Origin: Palsa-739 sp036512155
Lineage (GTDB): Bacteria; Actinomycetota; Thermoleophilia; Gaiellales; Gaiellaceae
Reading direction: 5' to 3'
Length of the DNA stretch: 64,000 bases
Assembly: GCA_036512155.1 (NCBI GenBank)
Contig: DATCBD010000036.1
Coordinates: 1 to 64,000 of the forward strand
The notes under the pieces were generated by a model that saw nothing but the letters and a program-made list of their open reading frames with translations, ran no database searches and was not told the DNA's origin. Made by a program: the position numbers and the translations under genes. Shown here piece by piece: positions 42,163-49,064 of this stretch (position 1 is its first letter; every line of letters begins with the position of its first letter).

Positions 42163-42884
42163 TTCGCACCCGCCTGCATCACCGTGCTCAGCGTGTCGAT
42201 GCGCTCGGCGCTGTCCACAGCGCCGACGACAGGCCGAAGCTCGAGCGTCCAGTCCGCGTTCTTGAGGACGAAGAAGAGACGCTGCACCTGCGTATCCGTC
42301 ACGGCGAGGATCGCCGAGTCGCTGCCCGACGGCGTCGAGACCTTCCCGAGCGCTGGATCGTTCGGCGCACTCAGCACCGTCAGGTCGCGCAGGACGATGC
42401 GCGTCGCTGTCGCCGCCGTGTTCGTGTCCAGCCTCAGATTGGCGACGAGGTCGACGTGATCCCCGGCCGTGAGGGTCCCGGCCAGGAGCTGATTCGGGTC
42501 GCCGGCGATCTGCACGGCGCGCAACGTGCCCGTGAGCTGGCTGCGGATCCCCTGCGCGGCGACGTCCGAGAACCGCCGGAGCGTCACCTGTTCGCCGGCG
42601 TACACCGGTGCCGAGAGAACCAGGCCGGACACCTGCTGCGGCGCCGAGATCGCACCCGGCACGACGTCACGCTGCTGGATGCTCTCGACGCGCAGATCGT
42701 GCTGCTTGATGATGTCAGCCCCGGGTGTCCCGGCCGTGAGGTCGCGCGCGGCGACGTAGACGGAGACGCCCGTGGTCGAGTGCTGCACCGAGCGCTTGTA
42801 GTTCGTGACGTAGAAGAGCGTGAGCAGCATCGCCACGAGGGCGAGGCCGACGGCGATGAGAATGTTTCGGACGCGATACGTCAT
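42159..42884 (-). CDS. cpaB: Flp pilus assembly protein RcpC/CpaB
   Basis: 241 residues with an N-terminal membrane anchor (NILIAVGLALVAMLLTLFYV) and an SAF/CpaB domain (VSVYVAARDLTAGTPGADIIKQHDLRV). In Gram-negatives RcpC works with the outer-membrane secretin. In actinobacteria it probably stabilises the pilus in the cell wall. Follows the small 43-codon gene by 9 nt. Confidence 0.9.
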   Translation of the reverse strand: MTYRVRNILIAVGLALVAMLLTLFYVTNYKRSVQHSTTGVSVYVAARDLTAGTPGADIIKQHDLRVESIQQRDVVPGAISAPQQVSGLVLSAPVYAGEQVTLRRFSDVAAQGIRSQLTGTLRAVQIAGDPNQLLAGTLTAGDHVDLVANLRLDTNTAATATRIVLRDLTVLSAPNDPALGKVSTPSGSDSAILAVTDTQVQRLFFVLKNADWTLELRPVVGAVDSAERIDTLSTVMQAGAK

Positions 42885-42893
42885 GGCCTTCCT

Positions 42894-43025
42894 TCAGTTG
42901 ACGAGCTCGACGCTGTACACGCCGAAGTCGGACAGGTTCTGGCTGGTGTTGGACTGCAAGTCACCGCTCCGAGCGCGGCTGCGTCCGCCGTCGAGGCCGT
43001 TCCGGTTGCGGAGCCGTGCGGTCAT
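42894..43025 (-). CDS. Possible 43-residue peptide coupled to tadE
   Basis: Open frame beginning MTARLRNRNGLDG and ending DFGVYSVELVN. Its ATG overlaps the tadE TGA (ATGA), the standard coupling in this operon, and cpaB starts 9 nt after it. Hydrophilic, no recognised domain. It could be a remnant of a TadF/TadE-like gene or a real small component. Confidence 0.35.
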   Translation of the reverse strand: MTARLRNRNGLDGGRSRARSGDLQSNTSQNLSDFGVYSVELVN

Positions 43026-43441
43026 TCGAGGCGGTCCGTCATCGTGCTCTGGAGGTTTCCGGACGAGACCGCCCAGCCGAGAACGTTGATCGAGTACGGA
43101 TAGACGACGGTGACCGTCAACGTGCTGCCGGCCTGCGTGAACGTCGGGTCGGACGGATCGGCGACGGTGACGCGGCCGGTCAGGTCCAGCCCGCCCGCGG
43201 CGCTCTGCGCCGCCTGCTGGATGTCGCTCACCGTCACGGCCGAGACACGCGCCTCGATCGCCTGACGAGCGGCTGCGCGCGTCGCATCGGTGATCGCCAG
43301 GTAGTGGTTGAACGCAACGCCGGCCTGGACGATTCCGAGAAGCAGCGCAAGGAGGAGCGGCACGACGAGCGCGAACTCGACGGCCGCCTGTCCTCCCTCG
43401 CTGCGAAGGCTGGTGGTGGGGATGCGGCGCGGCGTCGGCAT
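43022..43441 (-). CDS. tadE: TadE-like pseudopilin
   Basis: 139 residues. The N-terminal EGGQAAVEFALVVPLLLALLLGI is the TadE prepilin-like signal with Glu after the cleavage site and one membrane helix. The rest is a beta-rich outside domain. TadE/F are minor pilins processed by the same peptidase. Located just after the main pilin gene and a strong hairpin. Confidence 0.88.
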   Translation of the reverse strand: MPTPRRIPTTSLRSEGGQAAVEFALVVPLLLALLLGIVQAGVAFNHYLAITDATRAAARQAIEARVSAVTVSDIQQAAQSAAGGLDLTGRVTVADPSDPTFTQAGSTLTVTVVYPYSINVLGWAVSSGNLQSTMTDRLE

Positions 43442-43459
43442 GTGCGGCGGCCCGTGAGG

Positions 43460-43490
43460 GTGGTGGGCCGCCTCGGAGCCGGCCCACCAC
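43460..43490 (-). terminator. Intercistronic hairpin between flp pilin and tadE
   Basis: Perfect 11-bp stem (43460-43470 with 43480-43490) and 9-nt loop, 16 bases after the pilin stop. No T run. Such hairpins protect abundant pilin mRNA 3' ends and reduce read-through into assembly genes. Confidence 0.6.
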
Positions 43491-43505
43491 GTCTCGTTGG
43501 GAGTC

Positions 43506-43682
43506 CTAGAGCGCGTTGACGACCGTCTGAAGCGCGGCGAGGACCTTGCCGCCGAGGATCGCGAGCGTTGCGATGACGACTGCGGCGATGAGGGCGAGGA
43601 TGATGCCGTACTCGGCCATTGCCTGGCCTTCCTGGCGCTTGATGTTGTCCTTCACCCAGTTGAACAGGAACGTAGCGACCAT
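43506..43682 (-). CDS. flp: Flp/Fap major pilin
   Basis: 58 residues. A short basic leader ends at Gly19, and the mature part begins QAMAEYGIILALIAAVVIATLAIL with Glu and Tyr at +5 and +6, the Flp signature. It forms the pilus fibre after cleavage by the prepilin peptidase (35122). ATG 43682 has GAGGTGA 5 nt upstream, the strongest Shine-Dalgarno in the locus. Confidence 0.92.
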   Translation of the reverse strand: MVATFLFNWVKDNIKRQEGQAMAEYGIILALIAAVVIATLAILGGKVLAALQTVVNAL

Positions 43683-43710
43683 CTGATTCACCTCGATGTT
43701 CGTGGTTTGC

Positions 43711-43869
43711 CTACGGCCATTGCGTGACGACCTCGTCGAACAGGTGGAAGGTCGTCGCGCCGAGAGACGAAAAAGCGAGGACGAGTGTCGCGGCGATGAG
43801 CCCGAGAATTGCTGCGTACTCGACCATCGCCTGGCCCTCTTCGCGAACGACGCACAACTTCGTGCGAAT
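43711..43869 (-). CDS. Second Flp-like pilin with a non-standard start codon
   Basis: The frame encodes a leader with KLCVVREEG and a pilin helix QAMVEYAAILGLIAATLVLAF followed by a short tail ending VVTQWP, clearly paralogous to the pilin next door (EGQAM-x-EY-x-x-IL). No ATG or GTG precedes the signature in frame. ATT 43869 lies 7 nt after a good GGGAGG, and TTG 43857 is the only usual alternative but lacks a Shine-Dalgarno. It is either a real pilin with an ATT/TTG start or a decaying copy. At about 52 residues the tail after the helix is shorter than in flp. Confidence 0.6.
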   Translation of the reverse strand: MRTKLCVVREEGQAMVEYAAILGLIAATLVLAFSSLGATTFHLFDEVVTQWP

Positions 43870-43951
43870 ACCTGCACCTCCCTTCGAGCGAGACCATCTG
43901 CGGATGAGACCGAACGCGTGGATGTCCCTATGAGGTAGGCGCGATTCGTTC

Positions 43952-43972
43952 TCTTTCGCCTTGTGCGAAAGA
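43952..43972. promoter_or_regulatory. 8-bp inverted repeat between DUF192 gene and Tad operon
   Basis: TCTTTCGC (43952-43959) and GCGAAAGA (43965-43972) form a perfect inverted repeat with a 5-nt loop in the divergent region, a candidate operator for the Tad operon or the DUF192 gene. No known operator matched. Confidence 0.4.
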
Positions 43973-43993
43973 TCACCCGAAAGGGGCAGTGGT

Positions 43994-43999
43994 TAAGGT
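43994..43999 (+). promoter_or_regulatory. TAAGGT -10 box, leaderless start of DUF192 gene
   Basis: TAAGGT ends 6 nt before GTG 44006. This spacing selects 44006 over the in-frame GTG at 44000. Confidence 0.5.
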
Positions 44000-44005
44000 G
44001 TGCGC

Positions 44006-44341
44006 GTGGCTCAGCTGCGAACGGTGGACGGGACCGTCGTGTGCACGCAGTGCGCGATCGCGTCGACGCCGATCGCGCGGCTGAAGGGGCTGCTGGGGCG
44101 CTCGTCGCTCGAAGCCGGCGAGGGGTTGCTCTTCCCGCGCACCGGATCGATCCACATGTTCTTCATGCGCTTTGCGATCGACGTCGTGTTCTGCGACCGC
44201 GAGCTCGAGGTGGTGAAGGTTGTGCGCGACCTCAAGCCGTGGAAGACAGCGGCAGCGCGCGGGGCGAAAGTCGTGATCGAGCTACCGGTCGGCGCGGCCG
44301 CCGGCATCGAGCCGGGGGACCGGCTCGTACTCGATCGCTAG
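44006..44341 (+). CDS. DUF192-family protein
   Basis: 111 residues. DUF192 landmarks: RLKGLLGRSSL, EGLLFPRTGSIHMFFMRFAIDVVF and a C-terminal AAGIEPGDRL. Function of the family is unknown; some members are exported. Here no signal peptide is present and the protein starts close to the domain. It often sits near pilus or secretion genes in actinobacteria, as here, but its role is unproven. Confidence 0.85.
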   Translation: MAQLRTVDGTVVCTQCAIASTPIARLKGLLGRSSLEAGEGLLFPRTGSIHMFFMRFAIDVVFCDRELEVVKVVRDLKPWKTAAARGAKVVIELPVGAAAGIEPGDRLVLDR

Positions 44342-44350
44342 CCGTTCGAA

Positions 44351-44425
44351 TCGGGGCGCCGAGATTCGAACTCGGGACCTCCAGTCCCCCAGACTGGCGC
44401 GCTAACCAGGCTGCGCCACGCCCCG
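44351..44425 (-). tRNA. tRNA-Pro (GGG)
   Basis: Complete cloverleaf on the minus strand: acceptor CGGGGCG/CGCCCCG, D arm GCGC...GCGC, anticodon stem CCAGT/ACTGG with loop CTGGGGG (anticodon GGG), and T arm CCGAG-TTCGAAT-CTCGG. 75 nt including the discriminator A; CCA is not encoded. Its 5' 24 nt overlap the end of the upstream protein gene on the same strand. Confidence 0.95.
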
Positions 44426-45496
44426 CAACGGCTTCCACCGTATCAAGCCGTCGGCGAGGGGCCGTCCGAGCACGACGGCCGCGGCAACGGCGATGGGGAC
44501 GGCGATTCGCCACGTGGAACCGTCGCTCAGCGGCTGCGGCGCGACCCACAGCGCGAGCGGCAGCAGCCACCACCCCGACAGCCGCCGGGAAGCGAGCGCG
44601 AGCGGGACGAGGAGCAAGACGTCGTAGTGCAGCCACGCGATCGGCGAGACGAGGAGCGACACGAGGACCGTGACCCCGAACGCGAGCTCGGGCCCGTCGC
44701 CCCAGCGTGCTGCGGCGACGATGCCCGCAGATCCGAGGATCGCGGCGAGCATGACGCCGGCGTGAGCCGACGCCGCCCCGGCTCCGAGCGATGTGAGGAG
44801 CCCGGCGACACCGACGGTGTCGCGGAGCTGGACGTCGGCCATCTTCCCGAGCAGCGCGGGATACGAGCCGAGCGTGCCGAAGCCGACCACCGCCCACCCG
44901 AGCCCGCCGACGACCGCGGTCAGGAGCGCCGCTCGAGCCGCTGCTCCCCAGCGCCGCGTTGCGAGCAGCCACACGAAGAGCGGCCACAGGAAGAGCTTGG
45001 CGAGAACGACGGCCGCGACGATGGCGGGCAGCCTCCACCGCCGACCGCGTGCGACCCACGCACCGGCGAGCCCGAGCGCGAGCAGCGGCGACAGCGCGCC
45101 GAGCCGGATGCTCTCGAGCACGGGTATCGATGCGAACGCCACGCCGTAGCAGCGCCAGTCGCGTACGCCGAGGACGCGGAGCGTCGCCGCCACGGAGACG
45201 ACGAGGATGGCCAAGAACAGGCCGGCGGCAATACCGAACGGCATCAGCCCGAACGGCACCATCGCGACCGCGACGACGGCCGGATAGATGAACTCGTCGT
45301 GATGGGCTGCCGGGTTGGACGGGATGGTCGCAACCGCCGGGTATGGATTGTGACCGTGGGCGACGTCGCGACCCGCCTGCCAGATGGCGCGAAAGTCGAA
45401 CGCGGGTTGGTGGTGACGGGCACCGAGCGCGAACGCGACCACGAGCAGCACCGGAAGGACGCCCAGGAGCGTCCACTCGAGCGGTTCACGCCTCAT
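44402..45496 (-). CDS. GT87/DUF2029-like polyprenol-sugar mannosyltransferase
   Basis: 364 residues with about nine membrane helices and the GT87 pattern of an acidic first outside loop (FDFRAIWQAGRDVAHGHNPYP) and FIYPAVVAVAMVPFGL. Such GT-C enzymes use polyprenyl-phosphate mannose in actinobacterial lipoglycan synthesis; the product here is unknown. The stop codon lies inside tRNA-Pro, so the last eight residues are encoded by tRNA sequence. It is divergent from the 45545 gene. Confidence 0.75.
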   Translation of the reverse strand: MRREPLEWTLLGVLPVLLVVAFALGARHHQPAFDFRAIWQAGRDVAHGHNPYPAVATIPSNPAAHHDEFIYPAVVAVAMVPFGLMPFGIAAGLFLAILVVSVAATLRVLGVRDWRCYGVAFASIPVLESIRLGALSPLLALGLAGAWVARGRRWRLPAIVAAVVLAKLFLWPLFVWLLATRRWGAAARAALLTAVVGGLGWAVVGFGTLGSYPALLGKMADVQLRDTVGVAGLLTSLGAGAASAHAGVMLAAILGSAGIVAAARWGDGPELAFGVTVLVSLLVSPIAWLHYDVLLLVPLALASRRLSGWWLLPLALWVAPQPLSDGSTWRIAVPIAVAAAVVLGRPLADGLIRWKPLRGVAQPG

Positions 45497-45508
45497 CGCT
45501 GAGTGAGA

Positions 45509-45536
45509 TTGTGAGGCACCTCGTTTCTTTCATAGT
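45509..45536 (+). promoter_or_regulatory. Promoter of the 45545 membrane protein gene
   Basis: -35 TTGTGA (45509-45514), 16-nt spacer and -10 CATAGT (45531-45536). The second of two ATGs (45545) lies 8 nt after the -10 box, consistent with a leaderless mRNA. Confidence 0.5.
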
Positions 45537-45544
45537 TAATGCCG

Positions 45545-46840
45545 ATGCGCCTCTCCGTCCCCTGGGCCACCGCGATGCTTGCCGCCACCGTCGCGGCGCT
45601 CGGCCTGATCGGCTCCGACGCGCTGTGGCTCGTTCCGCTCGGGCACCTCGTGGCGCACGGCCACCTCCCGAACTCCCTCCCGTTCGCCACTGCGCCGACG
45701 CACGGTTGGCACGACGTACCGGCCGGCGCGCAGCTCGTGTTCTGGGCGCTGTACCGGGCGCTCGGCGGCATGCGCGGGCTCGTCGTCGGGCAGGCAGCCG
45801 CCGCAGCCCTCGCCTTCGGCGCGCTCGCGGCCGGCCTTCGCCGCGAAGCGGGAGACGGCGAGGCGATCATCCTCAGTGTCGTCGTCCTCGTCGGCTCGAT
45901 CCCCGTCGTCGCGGTCACCGGCGTCCAGATCTTCTCGCTCGCCTTCTTCTCGCTCCTGCTGCTGCTCCTGGAGTCGAGCTCCGGCCGCGTCTGGCTCGCT
46001 GTCCCGCTCATCGCACTCTGGGGAAACCTCCACGGCGGCGTGCTCGCGGGCCTTGCCCTGCTCGCGTGCTACGTCCTCTTCCGCCGCCCGCGCGATCTCC
46101 CCGTTCTCGGCGCCTCCGTCATTGCGGCGTTCGCCAATCCCGAGCTCTGGCACACGCCGCAGTACTACGAGTCGGTGTTCCGCACCGTCGTCGCTCGACG
46201 GGGCGAGGGCCTCTGGATGCCGCTCGGGACCGCGCCGTTCGATCTCGTGCTCGTCGCCGCGGCCCTCGTGCTCGTCGCGATCGCAGTCGTGCGCGGCACG
46301 CGCATCCGTTTGTGGGAGGCGGTGGCCATGCTCGGTCTCGCAGCCGAGACCGTGCACGTCGCACGTACGGGGAGCTCGTTCCTCTTCCTCGCGGCGTATC
46401 CGGCTGCGCGCGTGTGGCGGATCCGTGCGCCACGGCCGCGACTCGTCGCACTCGTCGCGGGTGTACTCGCAGCGCTTTCGGTCGCCCTGCTCGTGAAGGG
46501 GCCGGCCGACCCGGGATCGCAGCGCCTCGCCGGCCTCGCTGCGCGAACCGGACGTCCTGTCCTGGCAGATGCGATTCTCGGCCAGCAGCTCGTCCTCGCC
46601 GGCGGCCGTGTGTGGGTGGACAACCCGATCGACGCGTTCCGCCGCTCCGACCAGCAGCTCTACGTCGACTGGCTGGACGGCAAAGCTGCCGGCGCTCCGG
46701 CCATTGGCCATGCGGCGTTCGTGCTCGTCGAGCGGACGTCACACGCGGGGCGCCGTGCGGCCCAAGACGCGCGCCTCGTGCTCGTCGCCTCCGACAAGCA
46801 CGCGCTGCTCTTCCGCGTCAGCCGCGCAGCAGGTTCTTGA
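45545..46840 (+). CDS. Polytopic membrane protein, GT-C-like
   Basis: 431 residues with ten or more hydrophobic helices and an outer C-terminal domain of about 120 residues. Asp in the first loop (GSDALWLVPLGHLVAHGHLP), repeated Gly/Trp-rich loops and a soluble end resemble GT-C glycosyltransferases of the ArnT/PMT type, but no signature is decisive. ATG 45545 is preferred over ATG 45539 by promoter spacing. The 3' end overlaps the convergent proline dehydrogenase gene by 23 nt. Confidence 0.65.
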   Translation: MRLSVPWATAMLAATVAALGLIGSDALWLVPLGHLVAHGHLPNSLPFATAPTHGWHDVPAGAQLVFWALYRALGGMRGLVVGQAAAAALAFGALAAGLRREAGDGEAIILSVVVLVGSIPVVAVTGVQIFSLAFFSLLLLLLESSSGRVWLAVPLIALWGNLHGGVLAGLALLACYVLFRRPRDLPVLGASVIAAFANPELWHTPQYYESVFRTVVARRGEGLWMPLGTAPFDLVLVAAALVLVAIAVVRGTRIRLWEAVAMLGLAAETVHVARTGSSFLFLAAYPAARVWRIRAPRPRLVALVAGVLAALSVALLVKGPADPGSQRLAGLAARTGRPVLADAILGQQLVLAGGRVWVDNPIDAFRRSDQQLYVDWLDGKAAGAPAIGHAAFVLVERTSHAGRRAAQDARLVLVASDKHALLFRVSRAAGS

Positions 46841-47756
46841 GGAAGAAGAGCGCGTTCGCCGGCCGCTCGGCCAGGCGCCGCATGAGGTACGGGTACCACT
46901 CCGGCCCGTACGGCGTCGCGACGAGCACCTTCAGCCCGCGGTCGGCGAGCGCTTGTTGCAGGCGCGGGCGAACGCCGTACAGCATCTGGAGCTCGAAGCG
47001 GTCCCGCCCGATGCCGTGCTCGTCCGTGTACCGAATCGCGTGCTCGATCAGACGCTCGTCGTGGGTCGCGACCGCCGTGTACCCGCCGCCCGAGAGCGAC
47101 GTCTCGAGGAGGCGGACGTATCCCGCGTCGACGTCGGCCTTCTTCGGATACGCGATCTCCGCAGGCTCGAGGTAGGCGCCCTTCACGATCCGGAGGTTCG
47201 GGTCGAGCTCGAGCAGGTCCGCCAGGTCTGCCTCGCTCCGGTACAGGTACGCCTGGAGCACCGTCCCGACGCCGTCGAGACCCTCGCCCCGTAGCCGCCG
47301 GTAGATGCGCAGCGTCGGGTCGACGAACGCCGACTGTTCCATGTCGATGCGGAGGAAGCTCCCGAGCCCTTGTGCATGCTCGACGAGCCGCTTCACATTC
47401 GCATATGCGAGCTCCTCGTCCAGCTCGAGACCGAGATGCGTGAGCTTGAGCGCGACGTTCGCGCGCAGACCCTCGTCGACGAGCCGCGAGATCACCTGCT
47501 CGTAGGCGGCGACGACGGCGTGGGTCTCCGCCTCGTCGCGCACACCCTCGCCGAGGAGCGTCGTGTTCGCCGCGAGACCGCGGTCGTTCAGGCTGCGCAA
47601 TACGGGGATGCACTCGTCCAGGGTCTCGCCGGCCACGAATCGGCCTGCGCCAAGCCGCATGCCGTGTTTCCCTACGAATCGGCGGACGCGCGGGCTGTCC
47701 GCGGCGGCGAGGATCGCGCTGCGCATTGCGTGGTTTACTCCCGCGGCGACACCCAT
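46818..47756 (-). CDS. Proline dehydrogenase
   Basis: FAD enzyme oxidising proline to pyrroline-5-carboxylate. 312 residues, the monofunctional Gram-positive size. Barrel motifs: NVALKLTHLGL, FLRIDMEQS, AYLYRSEADL, RIVKGAYLEP, VATHDERL and the C-terminal RRLAERPANALFF. No P5C dehydrogenase domain is attached. ATG 47756 is used; ATG 47726 (11 nt after GGAG) is an alternative that loses ten residues. It is divergent from the aminotransferase gene across 33 nt. Confidence 0.93.
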   Translation of the reverse strand: MGVAAGVNHAMRSAILAAADSPRVRRFVGKHGMRLGAGRFVAGETLDECIPVLRSLNDRGLAANTTLLGEGVRDEAETHAVVAAYEQVISRLVDEGLRANVALKLTHLGLELDEELAYANVKRLVEHAQGLGSFLRIDMEQSAFVDPTLRIYRRLRGEGLDGVGTVLQAYLYRSEADLADLLELDPNLRIVKGAYLEPAEIAYPKKADVDAGYVRLLETSLSGGGYTAVATHDERLIEHAIRYTDEHGIGRDRFELQMLYGVRPRLQQALADRGLKVLVATPYGPEWYPYLMRRLAERPANALFFLKNLLRG

Positions 47757-47777
47757 TCCATTGGCGACAGTAAGCGA

Positions 47778-47783
47778 TAGGCT
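47778..47783 (+). promoter_or_regulatory. TAGGCT -10 box, leaderless start of polyamine operon
   Basis: TAGGCT ends 6 nt before GTG 47790. The same hexamer and spacing occur before the exporter operon at 6121. Confidence 0.55.
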
Positions 47784-47789
47784 CGCTGT

Positions 47790-49064
47790 GTGAGGGTCGA
47801 GGAGAAGTCTTCGGCGGCTGACGTGCTCGCCGCACGGGATCGCTACGTCCCGCGCGGGATCTCCGCCTCCGACCTCGTCGTCGCCCGCGCCTGGGGCGCA
47901 CGGATCTGGGACGCCGACGGCCGCGAGTACCTCGACTTCGCCGGCGGCATCGCCTGCCAGAATCTCGGCCACGGCCCGGCCGGTGTCGTCCGCGCCGTGC
48001 ACGAGCAGGTCGACCGGTACCTCCATCAGTGCTTCATGGTCGGCGTGTACGAGCCGTACATCGAGGTCTGCCGGCGGCTGGACGAGCTCTGGCCGGGCGA
48101 GGCGGCGACGAAGTCGATCCTCGTCAACTCCGGCGCGGAGGCGATCGAGAACGCGGTGAAGATCGCGCGCGCCGCGACGGGACGGCCGGGCGTCGTCGTC
48201 TTCGATCGCGCGTTCCACGGCCGCACGATGCTGACGATGGCGATGACGTCGAAGCTCGTCTACAAGCAGAGCTTCGGCCCGCTCGCGCCCTCCGTCTACC
48301 GCGCGCCCGCGCCGTATCCCTATCGCGGCGTCACGACCGAGAACGCGCTCGAAGGCCTCGACCTCCTCTTCAAGCAGGACGTCGACCCGGGCGAGGTCGC
48401 ATGCATGGTGCTCGAGCCGGTTCAGGGCGAGGGCGGCTTCATCCCCATGCCGGCCGAGTTCGTGCGCGCGCTCAAAGAACGGTGCGAGCGGCACGGCATC
48501 CTCTACGTCGACGACGAGGTGCAGTCCGGCTGCGGGAGAACCGGGACGCTGTGGGCGATCGAGCGGCTCGAGGTGGAGCCGGACATCCTCGTCGCGGGCA
48601 AGACGCTCGGCGGCGGCCTTCCGCTCGCGTCGGTGACGGGCAAGGCCTCGATCATGGACGCCGTGCACCCGGGCGGCCTCGGCGGGACCTTCGGAGGGAA
48701 CCCGGTGTCGTGCGCCGCCGCCGCGGCCGTGCTCGACGAGCTCACCGCGCCGGGGTTCCGCGAGCGCGCCGATCAGATCGCGACGCTGCTGCACAAACGG
48801 CTCGACGAGATCGCGAGCCGGCGCCCGGCCGTCGGCGAGGTGCGCGGTCTCGGAGCGATGCTGGCGCTCGAGCTGGCCGAGCGCAACGCCGCAGCTGCGA
48901 AGCGCGTCGTCGCGCGGGCACGCGAGCGCGGCCTCGTACTCCTCTCGTGCGGGCTCGACGGCAACGTCATCCGTCTGCTGCCGCCGCTGTCGGCCACGGA
49001 CGACGAGCTCGAACGTGGGCTCGCGATCCTCGAGGAAGCACTTGGCGACGCAAGCCCCGAGTAG
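47790..49064 (+). CDS. Class III aminotransferase (4-aminobutyrate/putrescine type)
   Basis: PLP enzyme of 424 residues. Motifs: NSGAEAIENAVKIAR, AFHGRTMLTMAMTSK, EPVQGEGGF, DDEVQSGCGRTG and the PLP lysine in VAGKTLGGGLP. Close to GABA aminotransferase. The following polyamine transporter and aminobutyraldehyde dehydrogenase suggest it starts putrescine breakdown or removes the amino group of GABA. First gene of the operon; the next starts 23 nt before its end. Confidence 0.9.
   Translation: MRVEEKSSAADVLAARDRYVPRGISASDLVVARAWGARIWDADGREYLDFAGGIACQNLGHGPAGVVRAVHEQVDRYLHQCFMVGVYEPYIEVCRRLDELWPGEAATKSILVNSGAEAIENAVKIARAATGRPGVVVFDRAFHGRTMLTMAMTSKLVYKQSFGPLAPSVYRAPAPYPYRGVTTENALEGLDLLFKQDVDPGEVACMVLEPVQGEGGFIPMPAEFVRALKERCERHGILYVDDEVQSGCGRTGTLWAIERLEVEPDILVAGKTLGGGLPLASVTGKASIMDAVHPGGLGGTFGGNPVSCAAAAAVLDELTAPGFRERADQIATLLHKRLDEIASRRPAVGEVRGLGAMLALELAERNAAAAKRVVARARERGLVLLSCGLDGNVIRLLPPLSATDDELERGLAILEEALGDASPE

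Noticed and set aside
44351..44425. Integration site of a mobile element at tRNA-Pro
   Set aside because: No integrase, no repeated tRNA 3' end and no foreign-looking DNA next to it.
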